From Streptomyces sp. CC0208 (GTDB lineage Bacteria; Actinomycetota; Actinomycetes; Streptomycetales; Streptomycetaceae): DNA of 64,000 nucleotides. Under the pieces are notes generated by a model. That model was not told the DNA's origin. It searched no databases and saw nothing but the letters and a program-made list of their open reading frames with translations. Positions 1-8,233 of this stretch are shown here, one piece after another. The translations under genes and the position numbers were made by a program. The DNA is taken from contig NZ_CP031969.1 of the NCBI RefSeq assembly GCF_003443735.1, forward strand, positions 310,001 to 374,000, read 5' to 3'. Every line of letters begins with the position of its first letter. Within the stretch, counting starts at the first letter, position 1.

Positions 1-2
1 GC

Positions 3-128
3 AAGCCGGGGCGGGGCGTGGTGACCAGCCGGATCACGGTACGCAACCAGCGGGACGCGGACGTCCTCGTCTACACGCCGGTGCGGCTGATCCGCGGTAG
101 GGACTACGAGGCTCCGGCGCCGTCCTGA
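3..128 (+). CDS. MaoC-like acyl dehydratase, C-terminal fragment
   Basis: Only the last 41 codons lie in the window; the gene begins upstream of position 1. The visible peptide includes VTVRNQ-like (ITVRNQRDADVLVYT) followed by a basic end, which resembles the C-terminal strand of MaoC/R-hydratase hot-dog proteins. These hydrate 2-enoyl-CoA esters, and a role beside the acyl-CoA dehydrogenases and hydratases downstream would fit. The GH1-like gene converges on it with a 13-base gap. The family call rests on a short C-terminus and is tentative. Confidence 0.5.
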   Translation, partial: KPGRGVVTSRITVRNQRDADVLVYTPVRLIRGRDYEAPAPS

Positions 129-141
129 GCCCGGGGCCGGG

Positions 142-1548
142 CTACGAGGTCGCGCCGTCCTGAGTCCGAGGCGAGGCCGGCACCAGACTCAGACCGGTGG
201 GCCGCCCCGCTTCGGGTACGGCGGCGCCGGCGAAGGCGCCGTGGTGCAGCCAGTCGGAGGGGATCGAGGGACGCGGCGGGGCCTCGTGGTCCGGGACCGC
301 CATCGCGTACAGGCGGGTGTAGCGGAACTTGGCCTCCAGGTTGTCCAGGACCGACCAGTACTCGTAGCCGCACACCCGCACACCGGCCGCGGTGAGTCCG
401 GCCAGCCAGGAGAGCCGGGCGCGCAGCAGGGCCCGGCGCCGGTCGTCGTCGCTGTGTCCTGTGGCGTCGACGAGGTCCAGGTCGCCCATGCCGTTGTCGA
501 TGACGGACAGCGGCGGCAGCATGTCGCCGTAGAGCTCGTAGAGGCCGGCGACGGCGTCGGCGAGTCCTTCGGGGATGATCGGCCAGCCGTAGGCGGTGGT
601 CTCCACGTCGTCGAACGGAACGATCGCGAAGCCCAGACCCACGAGCAGGCGGTTCACCTCGTTGAGGGCGCTCTGGCAGGTACTCGTCGGCAGCACGCGG
701 GGCAGGTTCTCCGGCGCGGTGACGCGGAACGGGGTGTGCCAGGACAGGCCCAGCAGGTCCTGCTCGGTGGTGATGGCGTCCAGGTCGCCGGGGCGCACGC
801 AGCCGGTGTCCTCGACCGGTGAGTCGCCGTCCTCGGTCACCATGTGCGCGCCGAGCAGCAGGGGGTCGAGGAAGAGTCGGTTGGTCCAGCTCTCCAGGCG
901 TTCCAGGGCGAGCCGGTCGTAGGGGTCGTCGGTGGCCGGGTAGCCGCCCACGAGGGTGACCGTGGTGCCGATCCGGCCTCGCGCGCCGGTGGCTCTCAGG
1001 GCCTGGGTGGCGAGCCCGTTCGCGAGCAGGATGTGGTGGACCGCGGGCAGTCCGGCACGGCCGGCGCCCCGGCTCGGGGGATACATTCCGGCCACGTGGT
1101 CCGCGAGCGTGGGGCCGGCGAGGTCGGTGGAGGTGATCCAGCGTTCCACCCGGTCGCCGAACCGGCGGCCCAGCTCGGCGGCGTAGGCGGCGAAGTGCTC
1201 GGCGGTGTCGCGGGCGAGCCAGCCGCCGGCGGCGTCCAGCCACGGCGGCAGTGAGCGGTCGAGCAGGGTGAGGGCGGGGCGGCTGCCGTGCGCGAGCAGT
1301 GCGTCGAGCGCGCGGTCACAGCGGTCCAGGGTGTCCCGGTCCCAGCTGCCGGGGCCGTCGGGCTGGAGCTGCGGCCATCCGGCGACCATGCGATGGGTGT
1401 CCGCGACGACACCGGTCAGCTGCTTGAGGTCGTCGGTCCACTGCCGGAAGTGCCCGCCGCGTTCCGGCCGGGGCGCCGCGATGGTGTCCGCCGTGGCGAC
1501 CCCCCAGTCGACACAGCGAAGGGATTCATGCAGGAAACCATCGCTCAT
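142..1548 (-). CDS. GH1 (beta-glucosidase fold) protein with both catalytic Glu replaced
   Basis: A 468-residue protein of normal family 1 glycoside hydrolase length. The N-terminal DWGVATADT (res. 14-22) matches the family WG.AT.A strand, and EYWSVLDNLEAKFRYTRLYA near the C-terminus matches the usual SLLDNFEW...G strand. Where GH1 enzymes carry T-F-N-E-P (acid/base Glu) this protein has TSTDL (139-143), so Glu becomes Asp142. Where the nucleophile motif is I/V-T-E-N-G it has VIDNG (349-353), so Glu becomes Asp351. Ordinary retaining beta-glucosidase activity is therefore doubtful; a binding protein, altered enzyme or pseudoenzyme is possible. It is transcribed alone from a promoter next to a weak regulon-type site. 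Fold confidence is high, function unknown. Confidence 0.75.
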   Translation of the reverse strand: MSDGFLHESLRCVDWGVATADTIAAPRPERGGHFRQWTDDLKQLTGVVADTHRMVAGWPQLQPDGPGSWDRDTLDRCDRALDALLAHGSRPALTLLDRSLPPWLDAAGGWLARDTAEHFAAYAAELGRRFGDRVERWITSTDLAGPTLADHVAGMYPPSRGAGRAGLPAVHHILLANGLATQALRATGARGRIGTTVTLVGGYPATDDPYDRLALERLESWTNRLFLDPLLLGAHMVTEDGDSPVEDTGCVRPGDLDAITTEQDLLGLSWHTPFRVTAPENLPRVLPTSTCQSALNEVNRLLVGLGFAIVPFDDVETTAYGWPIIPEGLADAVAGLYELYGDMLPPLSVIDNGMGDLDLVDATGHSDDDRRRALLRARLSWLAGLTAAGVRVCGYEYWSVLDNLEAKFRYTRLYAMAVPDHEAPPRPSIPSDWLHHGAFAGAAVPEAGRPTGLSLVPASPRTQDGATS

Positions 1549-1577
1549 GGTTACCGTCCAGGCGGTGAATGGTTTAG

Positions 1578-1634
1578 CGCATTCAACTGAATGTCCGCCG
1601 ACCGGACGCTAACAGGTCAAACAAACTACGACAA
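1578..1634 (-). promoter_or_regulatory. Promoter and candidate operator for the GH1-like gene
   Basis: Read leftward, a -35 box TTGTCG (1629-1634) and a -10 box TAGCGT (1606-1611) are separated by exactly 17 bases. The segment overlapping the -10, GCTAACAGGTCAAAC on the plus strand, resembles elements at other promoters of the cluster. Nearer the gene, ATTCA-AC-TGAAT (1581-1592) is a perfect inverted repeat, and GCATTCAACT (1579-1588) recurs exactly at 2685-2694. Match to the best regulon consensus is weak here. Confidence 0.5.
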
Positions 1635-1737
1635 TGTTTCGGCCAGATCTCGCGGTACGAGGTCAAGCCCTCTCCGGGCCGAGCTCGGCCGTTCTCCGGC
1701 GGGCGTCGACGGGGACGCCCGATGCGGTCGAACGTCG

Positions 1738-2631
1738 TCAGCCCTGGCCCTGCGATGCCGGTGCCTGCTCCTCCAAGGGGCGGAAGTCCTCCTCCTGCCA
1801 CCAGGGATACAGGGGTGGCATGTCCTTGCTGACCCGGCCCGGGAACGCGGGTGGCCTTTTGGCGAGAAACGACTGAACGCCCTCCACGGGGTCCGGGCCG
1901 CCGCCGATCTGGCTCATGATCCGGGAGTCGAGCCGGTGGGCGGCCATCGGGTGGGGCTCCCCCAGCATCCGCCACATCATCTGGCGGGACAGGGCGACGG
2001 AGACCGCGGAGGTGTTCTCCGCGATCTCCCGGGCGAGTGCGTACGCCGCCGGTAGCAGTTCCTCCGGCGGATGCACGGAGCGGACCAGCCCGGCCGCGAG
2101 TGCCTCGTCCGGGCCGAAGACGCGGCCCGTGGCCACCCATTCCATGGCCCGCTGCATGCCGACGGCCCGGGGCAGGAACCAGCTCGCCGCCGATTCCGGC
2201 ACGATGCCGCGACGGGCGAAGACGAAGCCGAACTTCGCCGAGGTCGACGCCAGGCGGATGTCCATGGGCAGGGTCATGCTGGCCCCGACGCCCGCGGCCG
2301 GGCCGTTGATCGCCGCGATGACCGGTTTGGTGCTGGAGAAGATCCGCAGGGCGACCCGGCCGCCGGTGTCCCGGTGCCAGGCGCCCGCCTTGCGGTGGTC
2401 GAAGGAGGAGCCGCCGGCGCTGACGTCGGCGCCCGCGCAGAAGCCGCGCCCGGCGCCGGTCACCACGATCACGCGTATGTCGTCGTCGGCGTCGGCCACG
2501 TCCAGGACGTCGAGCAGATCGGCCATCATCCGGGGATTGAAGGCGTTGAGTTTCTCGGGCCGGTCGAGGGTGACGGTGAGGATCCGGTCCGCCACCTCGG
2601 CCCGTACGGTCTCGTACTCCTGCACCGGCAT
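1738..2631 (-). CDS. Enoyl-CoA hydratase/isomerase (crotonase family)
   Basis: A 297-residue crotonase-fold protein. The two oxyanion-hole segments are present as GFCAGADV and NGPAAGVGAS, and VPESAASWFLPR carries a glutamate at the usual second catalytic position. The first family glutamate is not obvious, as in many isomerase-like or specialised members. It has a C-terminal tail longer than the ~260-residue norm, ending in a Pro/Gln/Glu-rich stretch. It is transcribed leftward from the site at 2672-2700, back to back with a second hydratase gene. Expected to hydrate or isomerise an enoyl-CoA intermediate; substrate unknown. Confidence 0.85.
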   Translation of the reverse strand: MPVQEYETVRAEVADRILTVTLDRPEKLNAFNPRMMADLLDVLDVADADDDIRVIVVTGAGRGFCAGADVSAGGSSFDHRKAGAWHRDTGGRVALRIFSSTKPVIAAINGPAAGVGASMTLPMDIRLASTSAKFGFVFARRGIVPESAASWFLPRAVGMQRAMEWVATGRVFGPDEALAAGLVRSVHPPEELLPAAYALAREIAENTSAVSVALSRQMMWRMLGEPHPMAAHRLDSRIMSQIGGGPDPVEGVQSFLAKRPPAFPGRVSKDMPPLYPWWQEEDFRPLEEQAPASQGQG

Positions 2632-2671
2632 ACGCGTCCTCCGTCACTCCGGCGAGCCGTTTCCAGAAAGC

Positions 2672-2699
2672 TTAATTAGTTATAGCATTCAACTCTACT
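2672..2699. promoter_or_regulatory. Candidate regulon operator between divergent hydratase genes
   Basis: AT-rich element in an 88-base divergent gap. TTAATTAGTTAT (2672-2683) is the reverse complement of ATAACTAATTAA, a full match to the motif WTAACTNATTNA also found at 6561, 12626 and elsewhere. CAACTCTACT (2690-2699) is repeated exactly at 6549-6558 next to the GntR gene. Both hydratase genes could be controlled from here. The binding protein is not known. Confidence 0.6.
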
Positions 2700-2719
2700 G
2701 ACTCGTTCGATGACGACTG

Positions 2720-3517
2720 ATGGCGGTGGAGATGACGGACCTCTTGGTGACGGCCGTCGGGCCGGTCCGGCTGATCGAGCTGAACCGGCCGGACCAGCTC
2801 AACGCGATGAGCGAGGAGCTGCACGCGGGTCTCGCGTCGCTGTGGGACTCGCTCGCCGACGACCCGGAGGCCCGGGTGGTCGTGCTCACCGGGCGCGGCA
2901 GGGCGTTCAGCGCCGGGGGCAACTTCGACATCATGACCCGGGTCCAGCGCGACCGCGCCTTCCGGGAGCAGAACGTCGACGAGGCGCGGCGGATCATCAC
3001 CGGCATGGTCCGTTGCCCGCTGCCGGTGATCGCGGCCGTCAACGGGCCCGCGGTGGGGCTCGGATGCAGCCTGGCGTTGCTGAGTGACCTGGTCCTGATG
3101 GCCGACGACGCCTATGTGGCCGACCCGCACGTCCAGATCGCGCTCGTCGCGGGTGACGGCGGTGCGCTCGTCCTTCCCCTGCTCGTCGGACTGACCCGCG
3201 CGAAGGAACTGCTGTTCCTCGGCGACCGGGTGAGCGCCGAGGAGGCCGTCCGGCTGGGCATCGCCAACCGCACCGTGCCCAGGGACAAGCTCCTGGACGA
3301 GGCCATGGATCTCGCCGGGCGGCTGGCCGCCCTGCCCGCGCAGGCGCTGCGCGAGACCAAGCGCGCGGTGAACCTGCACCTGGAGCAGGCGCTCACCACC
3401 GTGCTGGAACCCGCCCTGCTCGCCGAGCAGGAGACCATGCACTCGCAAGACCACATCGCCGTCGTCGAGAAGATCATCGCGTCCCGCGCCCGTCGCCGGA
3501 CCGCCGGGGAGGGCTGA
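2720..3517 (+). CDS. Enoyl-CoA hydratase/isomerase (crotonase family)
   Basis: A 265-residue crotonase protein with oxyanion segments AFSAGGNF and NGPAVGLGCS. Around the catalytic region it reads ADPHVQIALVAGDGG, a pattern I associate with actinobacterial EchA proteins, with Asp where canonical hydratases have the second Glu. It probably acts on an unusual enoyl-CoA. The chosen ATG lacks a clear ribosome site; an ATG 12 bases on is an alternative but its GGAG abuts it. It is first in a three-gene unit (hydratase, acyl-CoA dehydrogenase, luciferase-like oxidoreductase); the next gene starts three bases after its stop. Confidence 0.85.
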   Translation: MAVEMTDLLVTAVGPVRLIELNRPDQLNAMSEELHAGLASLWDSLADDPEARVVVLTGRGRAFSAGGNFDIMTRVQRDRAFREQNVDEARRIITGMVRCPLPVIAAVNGPAVGLGCSLALLSDLVLMADDAYVADPHVQIALVAGDGGALVLPLLVGLTRAKELLFLGDRVSAEEAVRLGIANRTVPRDKLLDEAMDLAGRLAALPAQALRETKRAVNLHLEQALTTVLEPALLAEQETMHSQDHIAVVEKIIASRARRRTAGEG

Positions 3518-3520
3518 GGC

Positions 3521-4678
3521 ATGGACTTCGCGTTCAGCGAGGAGCAGGAGGAACTGGGGCGCACCGTACGGGCGTTCCTGGCCCACACCTCGCCCGAGAC
3601 CGAGACGCGGCGCCTGATGGAAACGCCCGAGGGCTTCGACCGGGCGCTGTGGCGCCGGATGGGGACGGAGCTCGGGCTGCAGGGTCTGGCGGTCCCTGAG
3701 GAGTACGGCGGTGCCGGGTGCGGGCCGGTCGAAGTGGGCGTGGTGATGGGGGAGATGGGCCGCGCGCTGCTGTGTGCGCCGTTCCTGTCCTCGGCCGTGC
3801 TGGCGACGACCACGCTGCTGCGCTGCGCCGACGAGGAGGCCCGCAAGCGCCTGTTGCCGAGCCTGGCCTGCGGTGAACTGGTCGGGACACTCGCCCTGAC
3901 CGAGGACTCCGCCCGCTGGGACGCGGCCGGGGTCCGGCTCACCGCACGGGAGAGCAACGGGAGTTGGCTGCTGACCGGGCACAAGACGTTCGTCCTGGAC
4001 GGTGCCACCGCCGATGTCGTCCTCACCGTCGCCCGCATCGAGAACGCCACCGACGACGGCATCGGGGTGTTCTGCGTGGAGGGCGACGCGCCCGGCCTGA
4101 CCCGTGCGCCGCTGCCCACGATGGACCCGACCCGCCGCCAGGCCCGCCTCGACTACCAGGACGTACCGGCGACCCGGCTGCGGACGCACGGCGACGGATG
4201 GGACCTGGTCTCGGAGGTGCTCGACCGGGCCGCGGTGGCGCTGGCTGCCGAGCAGGTCGGGGTGGCTTCCCGCGCGCTCGACATGGCGGTGGAGTACGCC
4301 AAGGTGCGCCACCAGTTCGGGCGGCCCATCGGTTCCTTCCAAGCCGTGAAACATCTGCTCGCCGACGTCCTTCTGGAGGTGGAGTCGGCGCGCGCCGCCG
4401 CCCACTACGCCCTGCTCGCCGCGGAGAACTCGGAGAGCGCCGACCCGGAGCTGCCCGCCGTGGCGAGTCTGGCGAAGGCGTTCTGTTCCGACGCGTGTGT
4501 ACGGGCGACGGAGGAGAACATCCAGGTGCACGGCGGCATCGGCTTCACTTGGGAGCACCCGGCCCACCTCTATCTGAAGCGGGCCAAGACGTCACAGCTG
4601 CTGTTCGGCGATCCGGCGTACCACCGGGAGCTGCTCGCACGGAGAATCGGCATGGACAAGGACAAGGGAGCGGCATGA
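3521..4678 (+). CDS. Acyl-CoA dehydrogenase (small-subunit, FadE28-like type)
   Basis: A 385-residue FAD-dependent acyl-CoA dehydrogenase that would introduce an alpha,beta double bond and pass electrons to ETF. It begins MDFAFSEEQEELGRTVR and has the conserved RHQFGRPIGSFQAVKH segment. Its C-terminus reads QVHGGIGFTWEHPAHLYLKR rather than the YEGTSE(I/V)Q of homotetrameric enzymes. That ending is typical of subunits such as mycobacterial FadE28 that work in alpha2beta2 heteromers. It is a close relative of the gene at 18105, but has no FadE29-type partner beside it. Its stop overlaps the next start as ATGA. Confidence 0.85.
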   Translation: MDFAFSEEQEELGRTVRAFLAHTSPETETRRLMETPEGFDRALWRRMGTELGLQGLAVPEEYGGAGCGPVEVGVVMGEMGRALLCAPFLSSAVLATTTLLRCADEEARKRLLPSLACGELVGTLALTEDSARWDAAGVRLTARESNGSWLLTGHKTFVLDGATADVVLTVARIENATDDGIGVFCVEGDAPGLTRAPLPTMDPTRRQARLDYQDVPATRLRTHGDGWDLVSEVLDRAAVALAAEQVGVASRALDMAVEYAKVRHQFGRPIGSFQAVKHLLADVLLEVESARAAAHYALLAAENSESADPELPAVASLAKAFCSDACVRATEENIQVHGGIGFTWEHPAHLYLKRAKTSQLLFGDPAYHRELLARRIGMDKDKGAA

Positions 4679-5700
4679 AGGTCGACGGCAAGCTCAACGT
4701 GTGGAGCACCGCGGAGGTCGTGGAGGAGGCCCGGCACCACGAGAAGGCCGGCTACGACGGTCTGTGGGCGTCGGAGTCCAAGCACGACCCCTTCCTGCCG
4801 CTGGTGCTGGCGGCCGAGCACACCGACCGCCTCGAGGTGGGGACGGCCATCGCGGTGGCCTTCGCCCGCTCCCCCATGCAGCTCGCGTACACCGCGCACG
4901 ACCTGCAGACCTACGCCGGCGGACGGTTCTCACTCGGTCTCGGCAGCCAGATCAAGCCGCACATCGAGCGGCGCTTCGACATGCCGTGGAGCCGGCCCGC
5001 GGCCCGCATGCGGGAGTACGTGAGCGCGCTGCACGCGATCTGGGCCGCGTGGAACGAGGGCGAGAAGCTCGACTTCCGCGGCGACTTCTACTCGCACACC
5101 CTGATGTCGCCCTTCTTCTCTCCGCCGCCCGCTCCCGGCGGCGCGCCCAAGGTGTTCGTGGCCGCTGTCGGCCAGGCGATGACCCGGGTGGCCGGCGAGG
5201 TCGCCGACGGGCTTCTCGCGCACGGCTTCACCACCGAGCGGTACCTGCGGGAGGTGACCCTGCCGACCGTGGAGGCGGGTCTGACCGCGTCCGGCCGTAC
5301 GCGGGCCGACTTCGCCGTCTCCCATCTGCTGCTGACCGCGACCGGCCGCACGGAGGAGGAGATGACCCGCGCGATCGACGGCACCCGCGCCCAGATCGCC
5401 TTCTACGGCAGCACACCCGCCTACCGCGGGGTGCTGGAGCTGCATGGCTGGGGCGAACTCGGCGACGAGCTGCACGCGTTGTCGACGTCCCGGCGCGAGG
5501 ACAAGTGGGAGGCGATGAGCCGCCTCGTCGACGACGAGGTGCTGCATGCCTTCGCGGTCGTGGCAGAACCGGCGCGGGTCGCGGGCGAGATCCGGCGCCG
5601 GTACGGGGCGCTGGTCGACCGGGTGTCCTTCTACACGGCGTACGAGATCGACGCCGAGGTGTGGGAGCCCATCGTGCAGGAGCTGCGCACACCCGAGTGA
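4675..5700 (+). CDS. LLM-class (luciferase-like) F420/flavin-dependent oxidoreductase
   Basis: A 341-residue TIM-barrel protein of the bacterial luciferase-like superfamily. It starts at the ATG overlapping the upstream stop (ATGA); the longer open frame upstream is a shadow of the dehydrogenase gene. Supporting segments are GYDGLWASESKHDPF, GTAIAVAFARSP and GRFSLGLGSQIKPHIERRF, the last being the family glycine-rich cofactor loop. It resembles F420-dependent TIGR03617-type members. Probably reduces or oxidises a CoA-bound or free intermediate of the pathway. It converges on the GntR gene with three bases between stops. Confidence 0.8.
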   Translation: MKVDGKLNVWSTAEVVEEARHHEKAGYDGLWASESKHDPFLPLVLAAEHTDRLEVGTAIAVAFARSPMQLAYTAHDLQTYAGGRFSLGLGSQIKPHIERRFDMPWSRPAARMREYVSALHAIWAAWNEGEKLDFRGDFYSHTLMSPFFSPPPAPGGAPKVFVAAVGQAMTRVAGEVADGLLAHGFTTERYLREVTLPTVEAGLTASGRTRADFAVSHLLLTATGRTEEEMTRAIDGTRAQIAFYGSTPAYRGVLELHGWGELGDELHALSTSRREDKWEAMSRLVDDEVLHAFAVVAEPARVAGEIRRRYGALVDRVSFYTAYEIDAEVWEPIVQELRTPE

Positions 5701-5703
5701 CGG

Positions 5704-6489
5704 TCAGCCGAGCAGGTCCAGGACGGTGGTCATGGACCTGTTCTGCAGCAGGTAGTCCTCGGCCTCCTGGAGATGGAGACGCCACAGTTCCTCGGCGGCC
5801 TCGGTCCGGCGCGCGGCGACCAGGTCGACGAGCGCGCCGTGGGCACGGAAGCCCCGTCGGTTGGCCCGTACGTTCTCGGGGCTGCCTGCGTCCAGGTCGA
5901 CGTGGGACCAGTTCGCCTGGTCGATGATGTGCCGGACCATGCCGTTGAGGACGCTCAGCGTCTCGTTGCCCGCCAGTTCGACGACCAGGGCGTGGAACTC
6001 CATGTGGGCACGGATGAAGGCCGAGGGGTCGTCCATCAGTGTCTCGGCTTCGGCGACGGCGGCCCGCAGCCGCTCCAGGTCCCCGTCCGTGCGTCCCTCG
6101 GCCAGCAGTCCGGCGCACGGTGCCTCGATGACCGTACGGGCGTCGTAGACGTCCTTGAGGGTCGTGCCCCCGTATTCGAGGACCACGCCGGCATACCGGG
6201 CCGCGACCGTGCCTTCCGGGGTCTGCACCCGTGCCCCGCCCCGGGCGCCCCGGCGCACGCTGATCAGCGACTCCGACTCCAGTACCCGGAACGCCTCACG
6301 CAGCGTCGGCCGGGACACGGCGAACTCCGCCATCAGCGCCGACTCGGCCGGCAGCGCCTCGCCCTCGGCCAGTTCCCCACGCACGATCTTGCGGCGCAGC
6401 TGGGCCGCCACCAGTTCCGCCATCTTGGGCACACGGACCTTCACGCCGTTCACCCGGCCACCGCCCTGCCGCCCCGTCGTACTCGTCAC
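5704..6489 (-). CDS. GntR-family regulator with FCD domain (FadR subfamily)
   Basis: A 261-residue regulator. The winged helix-turn-helix spans about residues 22-90, with LPAESALMAEFAVSRPTLRE as recognition region, followed by an all-helical FCD ligand domain (RAHMEFHALV and HGALVDLVAA hold the usual metal/ligand histidines). FadR-type proteins usually sense acyl-CoAs or organic acids. I chose the GTG at 6489 because GGAGG lies seven bases upstream; a GTG at 6525 lacks a ribosome site. It is the only regulator inside the catabolic island and sits under a strong copy of the island-wide motif, so it is the leading candidate for regulon control and autoregulation. Confidence 0.85.
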   Translation of the reverse strand: MTSTTGRQGGGRVNGVKVRVPKMAELVAAQLRRKIVRGELAEGEALPAESALMAEFAVSRPTLREAFRVLESESLISVRRGARGGARVQTPEGTVAARYAGVVLEYGGTTLKDVYDARTVIEAPCAGLLAEGRTDGDLERLRAAVAEAETLMDDPSAFIRAHMEFHALVVELAGNETLSVLNGMVRHIIDQANWSHVDLDAGSPENVRANRRGFRAHGALVDLVAARRTEAAEELWRLHLQEAEDYLLQNRSMTTVLDLLG

Positions 6490-6548
6490 CGGCCCGCCTC
6501 CGTCCGACCCAGGGGTGCGGGACACAGCCCGAGCACCGGGTAGACGGC

Positions 6549-6595
6549 CAACTCTACTAGATAACTGATTAAACTAGGTTACCGAGTTCCGACAA
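6549..6595 (-). promoter_or_regulatory. Promoter/operator of the GntR gene
   Basis: Contains ATAACTGATTAA (6561-6572), a full match to WTAACTNATTNA, plus CAACTCTACT (6549-6558) shared with the 2690 site. Read toward the GntR gene, TTGTCG (6590-6595) and TAATCA (6566-6571) form -35 and -10 boxes 18 bases apart, so the motif covers the -10. The octamer CGACAATG at the -35 is also present at the -35 of the GH1 promoter. Arrangement suits autorepression. Confidence 0.6.
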
Positions 6596-6685
6596 TGAGA
6601 TGTTCGGCCGCTGGAGGCCGCGTTGCGGTCCTTATGCTTCTGCCACTCCGTGCAGAGCTGCGCTCATCGGTTTCCTCCGACGCGG

Positions 6686-7081
6686 TCAGCGCTCCGGCAC
6701 GAAACAGGGCAACGTGATCTCGTCCGTGAGGGGCCGGAAGTCGACGCGTACCCGCATACCGATGGCGACGGCGTCCGGATCGCCGGCGTCGACGTGGGAG
6801 AGCAGGGTGCCGCCGTCGTCCAGGTCGATCACCGCGAGCGCGAAGGGCGTGTCGAAGCCGGGGCCTGGGGCGCGGTGAACCACGGTCACCGAGTAGACGG
6901 TCCCCCGGCCCGCGCTGGGCGCGTAGTGCCAGTCCGGCGCCATGCACCCGGGGCAGGTGGGCTCGGGGACGAAGAAGCGCAGATTGCAACTCGGGCAGCA
7001 GGGGACGACCAGGTCGCCGCGGCGGGCCGCCTCCCAGAACGGTTCGGACAGTTCGGTGGGGACGGGTACGGGCCGGCTCAT
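6686..7081 (-). CDS. DUF35 / OB-fold zinc-ribbon protein, partner of the adjacent thiolase-like protein
   Basis: A 131-residue protein with an N-terminal rubredoxin-like zinc ribbon (CCPSCNLRFF then TCPGC) followed by an OB fold (GRGTVYSVTVVHRAPGPGF, PFALAVIDLDDG). DUF35 proteins bind thiolase-like enzymes and help present acyl-CoA; in steroid side-chain breakdown, ChsH2-type DUF35 domains pair with the Ltp2 aldolase. Its start overlaps the stop of the thiolase-like gene as ATGA, so the two are translationally coupled. It ends the leftward operon that begins at the aldehyde dehydrogenase. Confidence 0.85.
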   Translation of the reverse strand: MSRPVPVPTELSEPFWEAARRGDLVVPCCPSCNLRFFVPEPTCPGCMAPDWHYAPSAGRGTVYSVTVVHRAPGPGFDTPFALAVIDLDDGGTLLSHVDAGDPDAVAIGMRVRVDFRPLTDEITLPCFVPER

Positions 7082-8229
7082 CGTGCCCTCCCCAGCAGGC
7101 TCATCTCGTAGTGCTGCGCGCCGGACCCGGCGTTCCCGACGACGGCGAGCTCGGCGCCCTCGACCTGGTGCACGGCGGTGCCGCGCAACTGCCGTACGGC
7201 CTCGACGACTTTGAGCGTCATCTGCTGGGTCCCGTTCCAGGCGTACGACAGACAGCCCCCGTCGGGATTGACGGGGTGCTTGCCGCCCACGGCGATGGCA
7301 CCGCTGGCCGCCAGTGGTCCGCCCTCGCCCTCGCCGCACAGGCCGAGTGCCTCCAACTGCCGGATGACCTCGAAGGAGTTGGGGTCGTACAGGGAGAACA
7401 CGTCCACGTCGTGCGGGCCGACACCGGCCATGCCGTAGGCGCGGGACGCGGCGTCCCTGCCGAGCTGACCGACCTCGCGGTACAGGGCCGGGTTGGCGTA
7501 GGCGGCCTGGTGGTACTCCATGCCGCCGCCCAGGACAGCGACGGCCGGGTGGGGCAGGTCGCGGGCCCGTTCTGCGGTAGTGACCACCATTGCGGCGCCG
7601 CCCTCGCCGACGATGCAGCAGTCCAGCAGGTGGAAGGGCGTGGCCACCATCCGGGAGGCGAGGACGTCGTCGGCGGTGTAGGGCCCACGCCCGTACATCA
7701 TCGCCTCCGGGTTGGCGCTGCCGTTGTTGCGGATGGTGGCGGCGACCTCGGCGAGCTGGCGGGACGTCGTGCCGTACTCGTGCATGTGCCGTGCCGCCAC
7801 CAGCGCGAACTGGGCGACGACATAGCTGCCCCACACGTCGGCGAACTCCAGCGGCACGCCCGCTCCGACGGGACCGGCGCCGCGCGAGACCAGCTTGCAG
7901 CCGCCGACGACGACGGTGTCCGCGTATCCGGCGCTGATGGCGGCGGCTGCCTTCAGCAGGCCCCGTGAGCCGGCGTTGTCGAGCATCGAGTCGCTGGTCC
8001 AGCGCAGGTCCCGGCCGAGTATGCGCGCCCAAGAGCTGCCCTCGCCGGGTACGCCGCCGGGGCCGGGCCAGTCGACCTGGGCTCCGTCGACGTCGGCCGG
8101 GATCAGTCCGGCGTCCGCGATCGCGCCGCGTACCGCTTCGAGGGCGAGGTCCATGGCGTCGCGGTCGGGAAGCGTCAGAGCCTGTTCGGTGGCGTGCACG
8201 CCGACGACGACGGGCTGGCGGGGGTTCAC
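7078..8229 (-). CDS. SCP-x thiolase-fold protein without nucleophile Cys (probable Ltp2-like aldolase)
   Basis: A 383-residue thiolase-fold protein of the lipid-transfer/SCP-x branch. At the site where thiolases carry the acyl-accepting Cys it reads DNAGSRG (res. 84-90), so the Cys is replaced by Ala or Gly. The C-terminal GHP histidine motif is also absent; the region reads NPDGGCLSYAWNG. Loss of these residues with retention of tyrosines (SLYDPNSF, LSYAW) is what is known for Ltp2-type retro-aldolases, which cleave a beta-hydroxyacyl-CoA to an aldehyde or ketone plus short acyl-CoA. An aldehyde dehydrogenase in the same operon fits that product. I chose the GTG four bases after the ligase stop; a GTG at 8277 is the alternative. 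Confidence 0.8.
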   Translation of the reverse strand: MNPRQPVVVGVHATEQALTLPDRDAMDLALEAVRGAIADAGLIPADVDGAQVDWPGPGGVPGEGSSWARILGRDLRWTSDSMLDNAGSRGLLKAAAAISAGYADTVVVGGCKLVSRGAGPVGAGVPLEFADVWGSYVVAQFALVAARHMHEYGTTSRQLAEVAATIRNNGSANPEAMMYGRGPYTADDVLASRMVATPFHLLDCCIVGEGGAAMVVTTAERARDLPHPAVAVLGGGMEYHQAAYANPALYREVGQLGRDAASRAYGMAGVGPHDVDVFSLYDPNSFEVIRQLEALGLCGEGEGGPLAASGAIAVGGKHPVNPDGGCLSYAWNGTQQMTLKVVEAVRQLRGTAVHQVEGAELAVVGNAGSGAQHYEMSLLGRAR

Positions 8230-8233
8230 CGGC

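Noticed and set aside
1677-1690. GGCCGAGCTCGGCC palindrome as a terminator
   Set aside because: It is a loopless GC-rich palindrome, expected by chance at this base composition, with no other terminator features.
2672-4567. A 631-codon leftward open frame opposite the hydratase and dehydrogenase genes
   Set aside because: It is antisense to two clear genes, and its product is Arg/His/Gly-rich without domains; a typical high-GC shadow.
7078-7081. Four-base overlaps as possible programmed frameshifts
   Set aside because: ATGA and GTGA overlaps recur at many gene pairs here and are ordinary translational coupling in Streptomyces.
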